Source: Folioceros fuciformis
Taxonomy: Eukaryota > Anthocerotophyta > Anthocerotopsida > Anthocerotales
DNA: 63,143 nucleotides
Assembly (NCBI GenBank): GCA_049999805.1
Contig: JBNGIO010006164.1
Coordinates: forward strand, 151,939 to 215,081
Reading direction: 5' to 3'
A model generated the notes under the pieces. The model was not told the origin of the DNA and ran no database searches. It was given only the letters and a program-made list of their open reading frames with translations. Within the stretch, counting starts at the first letter, position 1, and the number at the start of each line of letters is the position of its first letter. A program made the position numbers and the translations under genes. This document shows positions 51,790 through 60,449 of the stretch, in pieces.

Positions 51790-52970
51790 ATGGGGAAGGG
51801 CCAGCTGGATAAGAGGCATCACGCCTTCTTACAGGCGCTCATGACTCGAGGCCCGCTTCCTGAGGACGAGGTTGCCTCGTTGCACAGGGGCCTCTTTCCA
51901 GGGGACACTGGTGTGGCTCTCGCTGCCCCTTTCCTTCTCTTCTTCCTCTTTGCTGCTCCTGCGTGCTCACAATCGCTCTCGTGTGCTGGAATTTCAAAGA
52001 GGAACTCCTCGCTGTTATGGGCGCCATCAACAAGGAGCTGGACTTGGTGCAAATGGAGCTCAGATGGGCCAGAGACCAGAACACCGGGGTGATGAACTAC
52101 GGCCTGGTAAACAAGTTGAGCAACGCGCAGGCGAAGCTGGGCACGCGCTATTCCTGCGCGCAGATTCTTTTCTTCAACTCACTGGTACATCATTCCTCTT
52201 TCCCTCTTCCGCAATTTCCCTCAAGTTTTGCCTGGCCTGCCTGAGAGGAACCTTGCTCGACGTGCACGACGTGCAACATCTTCTGACATCATCATATACT
52301 CCAACAATGTGAGTGCAGGTGGAGGCCATCCTCCAAAATCCGTCTGGGGAGGTTTCAAGTACAGAGGTGTTCAATCTTCCACTCCTGAATCAGGTGACAC
52401 GCAGGATCACAACCTTCCTTCTTGCCGCTGCTTCTCAGCACACGCAAGGAGCTGATGTAGCTGTGCCTTCAACTCTGCTAGGCGGAGGCTGGTGTGAAAT
52501 TGACATTCGCTGAAACAGACAAGACCTTGAGGGATTTAAGCCGAGACAAGTGGCTGGACCGCAGGGATGACGGCTCTGTGTGCTTGGGTGTGAGGTCCTT
52601 TTTGGAATTTCGAACTGCGTTCAAGAATTTCGATGTGCCCTACTGTGCAGTTTGTCACGAGTCTGCAGTCAAGGTATGCAAAATCCCTTCCCTTCTTTCC
52701 TGCTGTGCACCTTAACGTGCTCGAAGGCTTAATCTTGTACAACTTGAAGCAGGCTCAGCCGTGCAGGAACGACGAGTGTTCTGTCAGAGTCCATTCCTAT
52801 TGCGTATCCATGATGAGAAAAAGCAAAAAACGGCTGGTTCGTCTTTTCTTCCCTTGTTTGCACCAATTTGTCCTTCTCAACCAATGTCCTTTGCTCACCC
52901 AACTCGTCCTTGTTGGATTGAATAGGTATCTCCAGTTTGTACAGGATGTGGAACAGAATGGCAAAGTTGA
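51790..52970 (+). CDS. NSE1: NSE1, RING-like subunit of the SMC5/6 complex
   Basis: Six exons: 51790-51910, 52000-52184, 52319-52393, 52482-52673, 52753-52836 and 52926-52970, giving 233 residues. Borders are GT-AG and keep the frame; the donor of exon 5 (ctg|gttcgt) is weak. The N-terminal winged-helix part begins GQLDKRHHAFLQALMTRGPL and continues INKELDLVQMEL and YGLVNKLSNAQAKLG. The middle has TLRDLSRDKWLDRRDDG. The C-terminus is the variant RING: YCAVCHESAV, CRNDECSVRVHSYC and VCTGCGTEWQS, supplying the C4HC3 zinc ligands. Length and motif order match NSE1 (NSMCE1 in animals). With a MAGE-type NSE3 partner it forms a DNA-bound E3 ligase module used in homologous recombination and replication-fork repair in the nucleus. 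Its stop is about 100 bases from the stop of the convergent PPR gene. Confidence 0.9.
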
Positions 52971-53073
52971 AGACATATACATACGTCCCTGCCCTGCCAT
53001 GTCCACAAAAAAGTGCCCAGTGAAAACATCTGAGCGCAGGCTGCCGCGGAAGAGAGAAGACACAGAGACCTGC

Positions 53074-55530
53074 TTAATGGTGATCTCCGCAAGAACAAAA
53101 CCCATCCACAAAATGGTGGACACGGTGTGCATCTCTGACGATGATTTCTCGCTTCTCTATTTTCGACATTTTCTTAGTGCCGTTGTGGCAGTCATTGCAC
53201 ATCCTTAGATTCTTCGTGACCAACAAAGTTGTACCATGTGAAGTGTTTAGGAGGCCGTAAGCCAAGGCCAGTTTCTCCGCGTGTCCGCACAATCCGTCAT
53301 CGTGCTCTCTGCTAAAACCTCCCTCCGTCACCACCTGACCATGCACTGCTTTGCCTTGTTTGTCTTCTAACTTCTCACCTACACTGCTCATCTTGGAGGA
53401 AACGTCATCCCTTTCCTCCCCAACAAAAAAAGTGTGAACCCGATAGTCTACCTCGATGCAGGCACTTGCAGGCTTCTTGCAAGCACCTGCAGTCTTTCTC
53501 AGCCTTTCTATCCGGTCGACATCCCTCTGCCTTCCAGCTTTAGCATAGATATCGGCCATGATCACGTATGCTGCTGCATTCTGGGGTTCGAGTTTCACCA
53601 GTTGCTCAAAACATCGCCTTCCCTTGGTAGTATCGCCATGACTTTTGCAGGCACCAAGCAAAGTCGTCCAACCTACAACGTCGTTTTCGAACGGCATGGT
53701 GCATAGCATGTTTTCTGCCTCTTCTAGATGGCCTGACCGCCCCAGAAGATCCACCATGCAGTTATAATGAACAGCTGTGGGTACGATACCGTAACGTTCC
53801 TGCATAGTTTTGAAGTATTGCTGACCTTCTTCCACCAATCCCGAATGACTGCATGCAACCAAAAGACACACCAAAGAGGTGTCATTGGGTTCGACTCCGT
53901 GGTGTTGCATCTCTTGAAAGCACCAGAGTGCCGTCTGCCCGTCGTTGCTCTGGCCATATCCATTCATCAGAGCATTCCATGTCACTACATCTTTGGCAGG
54001 CAATCTATCGAAAAGTCTACGGGCGTCCTCCAAGCTCCCACATTTTGCATACATGTCCACCAGACTATTGCCAACAATCACATCCCCTTCAACTCCCCTT
54101 CTCCGAGCCTCATCATGGAGCTGCTTTCCTTGTTGTAGAGCTCCCACACTGGCACATACTTTCAGGAGGCACACGATTGTAACGTCGTTGCCGGGTGTCA
54201 TGCCCTCCTGTTGCATGCGTGTGAACAGGGACAGTGCTTCTTGAGCATAACCATTGTGAGCATACCCTGTGAGCATGGCTGTCCAAGTCACCACATCTTT
54301 CGTCTGCAAACCGTCGAACACATTACGAGCATGCTCTACGCTGCCACATTTCGCATACATGTCCACGAGGCTGCTTCCAATGACTAGATCAGGTTCGAGC
54401 CCTCTTTGCTGGATGTGAGAGTGCAGCTGCTTGCCCAGATGCAAAGCCCCAGTGCTGGCACATGCTTTCAAAAGGCACGAAAACGTGACATAATCACCTG
54501 GAGTCATGGCTTCCTCCTGCATCATTGAATGAAGAGTGAGGGCCTCTCCAAAACGCCCATGCTGAACATAGCCTGTGAGCATGGCATTCCATGATACGAC
54601 ATCTTTGATCTGCAAGCTGTCAAACACTCTACGAGCATCCTCCAGGCTGCCGCATTTAGCATACATGTCTACCACACAATTGGCAACAAGGGTGTCAGTT
54701 GCAAGACCTCTTTCTTCGATTTGACGGTGCAGGTCGCTGCCCTCACGTAATGCCCCAGTGCTGGCACATGCATTCAACAGGCACACAAACGTTATCCGAT
54801 CGGCTGGAACCAGGCCCTCTTTTTGCATACTTGCATACAGGGAGAGGGCTTCTTGAGCCATTCCCCGCTCAGCATACCCTGCAATCATTGCAGTCCAGGT
54901 CACCACATCCCTAGTGAGGAGACTGTCAAACAATTTGCGAGCATCCTCCACGCTCCCGCATTTTGAGTACATGTGCACCAGGCAGTTTTGGACAAACATA
55001 TCCGGTTCAAGTGCACTTCGCAGAACGTCAGCATGAACCTGCTTCCCAGATGACAGATCTGCTGCTCTAGCGCATGCGTTGAGGACCGGCACAAACGTAT
55101 GATTGTCTGGCCTCACACTGGACTGTCGCATGTGGCGGTAAAGTGCAATGGCCTGCACAGGCTCTCCACGTTCAACATGTGCCAACATGATGACAAACCA
55201 GGAGAAAGCGTTGGGTGCGGGCAACTTGTGGAAAGCCTGCAAGGCCTCTTGTAAGGTGCCATGAGAAGCGTACATGCGAAGAAAGTAGTTGGCCAGCAAT
55301 GTCCGCGACTCATACCCGCTTGCTATAGCGATGGCATGAAGCCGCCTGCCAAGCTTGAGATCCCTATCCGCAAGGCACCTCTTGACAACACGATAGAAAG
55401 GATATGCAGGAACATAAGATCCTCGCTGCACCATAAGGTCCAACACAACTACCGCCTCCTCCGTAAACCGTCCTTCCTCACCCCATTCGCCCCACTTCAC
55501 ATCAGCCCCAGATGGCAAAAAGCTTCCCAC
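53074..55530 (-). CDS. PPR protein with KP-type DYW deaminase, no PDF motif (candidate U-to-C editor)
   Basis: Frame of 818 residues, the shortest KP protein here. It lacks the PDF-like motif of the other two and starts close to the first PPR (EEAVVVLDLMVQRGSYVP). An acceptor-like tgtggcag near 55545 leaves room for a missing upstream exon encoding a leader. It has five MY-type S cores, then P2 (GQTALWCFQEMQHHG), S2 (CMVDLLGRSGHLEEAEN) and E1/E2 (GWTTLLGACKSHGDT). The PG-box position reads CKKPASACIEV. The deaminase is complete: HAE at 750-752, CNDC, HRVH and CSC. The terminal tripeptide is DHH. P and S motif codes give U-G-x-U-U-x-G-A-x-U-Y. The repeat-rich array resembles the KP genes at 27111 and 33219, so the three are paralogues, but this one sits 17 kb away beyond FZR and ferrochelatase. 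Confidence 0.87.
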   Translation of the reverse strand: MGSFLPSGADVKWGEWGEEGRFTEEAVVVLDLMVQRGSYVPAYPFYRVVKRCLADRDLKLGRRLHAIAIASGYESRTLLANYFLRMYASHGTLQEALQAFHKLPAPNAFSWFVIMLAHVERGEPVQAIALYRHMRQSSVRPDNHTFVPVLNACARAADLSSGKQVHADVLRSALEPDMFVQNCLVHMYSKCGSVEDARKLFDSLLTRDVVTWTAMIAGYAERGMAQEALSLYASMQKEGLVPADRITFVCLLNACASTGALREGSDLHRQIEERGLATDTLVANCVVDMYAKCGSLEDARRVFDSLQIKDVVSWNAMLTGYVQHGRFGEALTLHSMMQEEAMTPGDYVTFSCLLKACASTGALHLGKQLHSHIQQRGLEPDLVIGSSLVDMYAKCGSVEHARNVFDGLQTKDVVTWTAMLTGYAHNGYAQEALSLFTRMQQEGMTPGNDVTIVCLLKVCASVGALQQGKQLHDEARRRGVEGDVIVGNSLVDMYAKCGSLEDARRLFDRLPAKDVVTWNALMNGYGQSNDGQTALWCFQEMQHHGVEPNDTSLVCLLVACSHSGLVEEGQQYFKTMQERYGIVPTAVHYNCMVDLLGRSGHLEEAENMLCTMPFENDVVGWTTLLGACKSHGDTTKGRRCFEQLVKLEPQNAAAYVIMADIYAKAGRQRDVDRIERLRKTAGACKKPASACIEVDYRVHTFFVGEERDDVSSKMSSVGEKLEDKQGKAVHGQVVTEGGFSREHDDGLCGHAEKLALAYGLLNTSHGTTLLVTKNLRMCNDCHNGTKKMSKIEKREIIVRDAHRVHHFVDGFCSCGDHH

Positions 55531-57031
55531 TCTGCCACAGGTGAGGAGGGGGGACTGTCAAACACACACAAATTCTAATGGTCCCGTCCCGACAAATTCA
55601 TTCACGTCCGTTAGCAACCGAATACAAAAGCAACATGTTCCGAACCTGCTGCTAAATCCCTCACAGCCAACTCTTCCGCTCACACACTCCTCCGCTGAAA
55701 ACTGGTAGGCATGCAGAGAAGCAGGCGGCCCGGATTTGCGTTGCTCTGCTGTGCTTCGAAGCGACGACACACGTCTGCACCAATCCTCCAAAGCCAGAGG
55801 GCTGCTGCGCTGCTGACAGACCTTGCCTTCAACCAGGCTCCGGGCACCGACATGGCCGATCATCAATCTGCCTAGCCCCTTCATTCACGCTGCCGCTGCC
55901 ACTGCTGAGGACAAACATCCTCCTGACACCGAAGGCCCGTTCTTGCGAGGGGATCCTCCAATGTAGATGGATGGAGGAAACACTCCATGGCTAACTACAC
56001 TACTTACATACTTGGATGTGCATATATACAAGCCATCATGGCTTGCCAATTGCCTCTTTCGAGGACTCACACACTCATTAACCTCGGTTTATGTACCTCG
56101 GTTTATGTAGGAGACGAGAGGAAACCTTGGATCACCTAGAGTGCTAGTATTAGTGCACTTACGGAGTGACAAAGACCTACCCATGGAGCTACACACATGG
56201 GCTTGGTACGGCCGCAGGCGCTCACCCAATATCAAAAATTCAGTCCATCGTCAATTTTCTTGCTCACCATCAAGTTATCAGCAATACGCGTGTGGTATGA
56301 AATCACTGCATCACATAACAAGAATTTGCACATTGTCCCAAGCACACCAAGCAAGTGGACATCCTAGCTTGCCCTACACACTTAGAGCAAGCTATTGGTG
56401 GAGCAGCCCCTCTATCCCCCTTCATCAGCAATGGAGGATCCATGGCACCTAAGCAACAGTGAAAACCAAAAACTAGGTCCTAACATGTTCATGATATTTG
56501 CGAACACATTTACAAATGGATAGATCTCAGTGGTTAGCAAAGCAATCACATGGTCAGAAAATCCAACACCCAAAAACTAAGACAAGAGCATCTCCTCCAA
56601 CCAAAAGATAAGCTGTAGAATAGATTTCAAAGGAATATGTGGGCAAACTCACTTTCTGAGCCATGTAGCAATAGGCAATCTTCCCAAAGGCACCAAGGTA
56701 AGCAAGGAGTCAACCAAGGAGAGGGCTAAGGAATCAACAGGAGGGGGAGGGGATGCAAGCTTACAGTGAAGGATCACCAAGTTGTTTGAGGTATAAGAAG
56801 AGAAAAAGTTAAGACAAGCTATCTTGGAGGTGCAAATCTTGAGAACCAGGTGTTGCACAAGGAATGCATTACGGGACACAATTTTTCTTACTGGCTGCAA
56901 CTTGGTGCCAAAGTAAGCCAACATCCTCTTAGCATCTAAGGAGCCATCAATTCCATCAATGCACGGCTTTAAAAAATTGAAGCCATGCTCTAGCCCGCTA
57001 GGTGGCAACCAAGTGTAAATGATGCTTTATC

Positions 57032-57054
57032 ACATACATACATACATACATACC
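57032..57054. repeat. (cata)n microsatellite
   Basis: About five uninterrupted copies of cata on the plus strand. Confidence 0.9.
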
Positions 57055-57783
57055 AAAGTGTACGTATGTTATCATTTATACAGATCATTAAGATTTGTCA
57101 TTAGCCTTTTCTAAGGACTTGCAAATGTGCTTAACAACCAAAGAGCAACTTACCGAATGTTCAGCTCAGCAGATTGACAAGACAAGATCAGCCCTTTACA
57201 ACGCCATCAAGCAAGCAAACAAATCATCCGGCTTTGCACATTGTCACCATATGTGCAGGTCTTGGTGGCAAACTAGCCGGCATTCCAGTGGTGTGCTGAA
57301 CCTTCACCCTGCCTTCATACACCCTGCCTTCATAGCCACCTATCAGGGATCATAAGCCTACATTTGTGGTTCCGAATGATAGGTGGATCTAGGTGCCAAG
57401 CTAGCTGCTGCAAACTAGAAAACGCCCAATTCGTAAAAACAACAAGAAGCATCACCAAACAAACTACTAGGTCAAGTACCTGTTGAGTCATGGCGGTATG
57501 AGGTAGAGACAAGGGGATCTAAGCCAGCAATGGAGCAAGGCATTCCATGCACTTGTGTGTTTATATGCTGGGCTAAGAGATGTGTCAACCTAATTTCCTA
57601 GTTTATGGCAGGGACAGTTAGTGTGCCACCTAGCCTTGCTGCCACAATAATGTTTGTGGGCTTGCTAGCCTTGCCACCATAATAATGTTGGTGGGCTTGC
57701 TTGCGCTGAGAAATCAACCCATTCATAGAAGTGTGTCTAAGAGACAATGGCGTCTTGTCAGTTTAGCATTAGAAAAAGCCTTT

Positions 57784-57895
57784 CATGCGGCTAAGATTAT
57801 GAGCCATCAAAGACATTGGGCTAAGATTATGAGCCNNNNNNNNNNAGCCATCAAAGACATTGGGCTAAGATTATGAGCCATCAAAGACATTGTAG
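57784..57895. repeat. 30-bp tandem repeat containing an N gap
   Basis: The unit (gagccatcaaagacattggg followed by ctaagattat) occurs about four times, two on each side of a 10-N gap at 57836-57845. Assemblers tend to break inside such arrays, so the true copy number is unknown. Confidence 0.85.
57836..57845. other. assembly gap (10 N)
   Basis: Lies inside the 30-base tandem repeat, with the same text (agcc) on both sides. Confidence 0.95.
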
Positions 57896-57912
57896 GTGTG
57901 CAGAGATGAGTG

Positions 57913-58125
57913 CCCTGAAAGGGTCACCTTGGTAATTACTGAAGAGTCACCCTGATAATAATCACTGAAAGGATCACCTTGGTAATCAGTAATCAGGGAA
58001 AGGGTCACCCTGGTAATCACTGGAAGGGTCACCCTGGTAATCACTAGAAGGGTGGTAACCATTGAAAGTAATCATTGAAAGGGTCACCCTATAATCACTG
58101 AAAGCGTCACCGTGGTAATCACTCA
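57913..58125. repeat. 24-bp degenerate tandem repeat (~8 copies)
   Basis: Copies of gaaagggtcaccctggtaat plus cact, with substitutions and small indels. Spacing is irregular at the ends and there are no unique spacers, so this is a minisatellite. Confidence 0.9.
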
Positions 58126-59251
58126 TTGTGTGCCCGCTCATTCAGGTCTGGACAGTATTTTTCAGCTCATTGATTGCTATTTATTGGTACATGTTATGTA
58201 TGTATTGGTTTAGGAACCGCTTCGTTTTCATTGGCCATGGCACCTTAAAACAGACATGTACAAAATGTATGCACATGGGGCTACCAAACGGGAACACCCT
58301 CTTCACCTACTTGGCTTGCTGACTACCAGCAGCCCAGCTACACAGCTGCCTACATGTATGTATGCACGTATCTCAAGAAGAAACGACAGGGCGCACCTCT
58401 CTACATCGCATATTAGGGCAAGGTCCAACCCGAGCTTACACCCTTGCACGAGTTCATGAAGCGAGGCGAAGCCAAGCCAAGCCAAGTGAAGTGAAGTTAA
58501 GGATGCACCACCAGCGACGGCCGGGATGGATGTCACTTCCCATTCCCAACCAAATGACATGACAGGGCAGACATTACCGCCTGCCTCCTCATTCTTGGCT
58601 TACTACTAACCCTCAGCTTCATCCACTTGAATAAGGAGAAAAGCTCCCGAGGCGCCCACCACTGTGTACAGCGGCTATTTCCTACGCCTTTTGGTCAAAA
58701 TCTACTACGACCGGATCGCATGACACCGGCTGGTGACCACCCTCCTGGTACTGTACAAACCCTCTTGCACCTGACTCCTCGCCCAACAGTCGCACCTGGC
58801 TCCTCGCCCGAAAGGTTCATGAAGGTGACCATTGCCCATAATTGCAGCAGGAGAGCATTGAGCCTGGGATTCGCCGCAGGCTCCATGCGGCGCTCAAGTG
58901 AGACAAGGCAACACTTTTCAACATCAACAGGATGCAGGATCCCTCAAACTTCGAGCAAACAGCCTGACTGGCTAGGCTAAGCTGCTGACCAGTTTTCACG
59001 CTTGTAACCAATTAACAATATAAGCTAAAAAAACAGTCGCTACACCCTAGCCAGCTGCGACGCGGATCTTCATGGGTCTCCGCCATGCACCGGATCACTC
59101 CGCTGGTGTAGCAAACCTACAACTGGTGGCACGGGCAGGCATACACAGCTGCGACGTAGAACCAGGATCCACAATTTTTACCATTCCGGAGCTCGCAGCT
59201 TAGTGACAGGGCAGGGGCACACAGCCGCTGTACAATCAACACAAGCTGGCC

Positions 59252-60449
59252 TCAATCCAGCTCTTCATGCCGTGCCCGCGAGAGAAAGCTGTCATCGTGC
59301 TCTTCGGGTACGGATGTCTGACCACTGCCACCAGAGTTGCCAGTGCTTGCAGCCGTGTTCCCATTGCCCCTGCTAGTGCTGGCAGTTTCCCCATCGCTAG
59401 GAGGGGAGGTCCTGAAAGGCCAGGGGAGATGGAAAGATATGCGCCGACCGGAGGCTGCACCTGCTCCTGTTGCTCCACCACCACTGTTGGTGCCCGTTGA
59501 CACACCAGGGCCGCCACCAGCCACCCCTGTAGATTGAGACGAGTCAGAAGTCACGCCCTGGAATCCGCTTGGATGGCCGCTCAGAAATGTAAAGCCAGTA
59601 TTCCCTGCCGCCAGACCCTCTCCACCAGGAGCTGTACCAGGCCCCATAGCTTGCTGTTGGGCGGCCCTTGCCTGATTGTAATCAGGATCGTCCGTAGGCA
59701 TCTCATACCGACAAACTGGGCACGAGTTGTGCTGGGACAGCCAGGGCAGAATACACTCAGCGTGGTACATGTGCTTGCAGGGCATTTGTTTCACGTCACA
59801 CCCAAGATCAAACTCCTCCTTGCAAACTGCACACTGAGCTGCATCTGTCCCAACATGCTCCTTTTGAATCTGAATGGTAGGCATAGCATCTATGGCTGAC
59901 TTGGATGCTGGAGGTGCACCATACCTATTAGGGTCATTCTCAGCCAACTGCTGAATAAGCTGATCCAAGCCTGGTCNNNNNNNNNNNNNNNNNNNNNNNN
60001 NNNNNNNNNNNNNNNNNNNNNNNNNNNNNNNNNNNNNNNNNNNNNNNNNNNNNNNNNNNNNNNNNNNNNNNNNNNNTCCCCTCTGGCCCTCCTGCATCGA
60101 AGCCGGCGGGCTGGATCTGCTGTAGGACAGCGGACATAGCTTCCAGCACCTGCCAAAATCCGGGCTGGCCACCCTGAGGAGCCCTCGCCCTGAGTCCCGC
60201 CCCTTGGAAGGGCCCCAACCCTGGCATACGTCCTGGATCTGCTCCGCTGTCTGCTCTGCCCGGGCCGCCGTCTAGATCCGCGGCATACACATCGAGCCCG
60301 GGGTGTTGCACATCCCCACTCTCCGTCTCCTCGAGAAAGCCCTCATGACATATGGGACAAGACAACTCCGCACCTGGAGGCAGAGGCCCTAACCTGACGG
60401 TGCGACGACACTGATGGCACCAGTAAGCCGTGCTTTGCGCAGAAGACAT
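59252..60449 (-). CDS. RING-H2 E3 ubiquitin ligase with N-terminal zinc ribbon
   Basis: Intronless as far as seen, interrupted by a 100-N gap. The start MSSAQSTAYWCHQC at 60449 is preferred over the upstream in-frame ATG at 60521, because it places the zinc ribbon (YWCHQCRRTVRL...CPICHEGFLEE) at the very N-terminus, as in plant RING1-like/RDUF proteins. The middle is glycine-rich (around GGPGRADSGADPG) and contains FWQVLEAMSAVLQQ. After the gap come LDQLIQQLAENDPNRYGAPP and then the RING-H2 (CAVCKEEFDLG, CKHMYHAECILPWLSQHNSCPVCR) with all eight ligands. The tail is G/S/T-rich and ends LSRARHEELD. Such proteins transfer ubiquitin from an E2 to substrates, often in stress responses. The two parts are out of frame across the gap, which is expected from an arbitrary gap length. 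Confidence 0.9.
59977..60076. other. assembly gap (100 N)
   Basis: Inside the glycine-rich linker of the RING-H2 gene. The true length must change the reading phase by one relative to 100, or the gene is broken here. Confidence 0.95.

Larger units (their letters stand above)
55531..59251. other. long intergenic with three tandem-repeat blocks
   Basis: About 3.7 kb with no recognised gene. It contains a cata run (57032-57054), a 30-base repeat split by an N gap (57784-57895) and a 24-base repeat (57913-58125). Open frames (55558-55884, 56649-57008, 58627-58980) have no family features. Confidence 0.5.

Noticed and set aside
55558-55884. Minus-strand frame upstream of the KP gene at 53074 as its PDF-containing exon
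   Set aside because: It contains none of the WWD, PDF or LWL elements of the motif; it could at most be leader sequence.
57913-58125. Regularly spaced 24-bp repeat as a regulatory array
   Set aside because: No unique spacers, irregular unit length and no gene nearby; simple tandem repeat is the better explanation.
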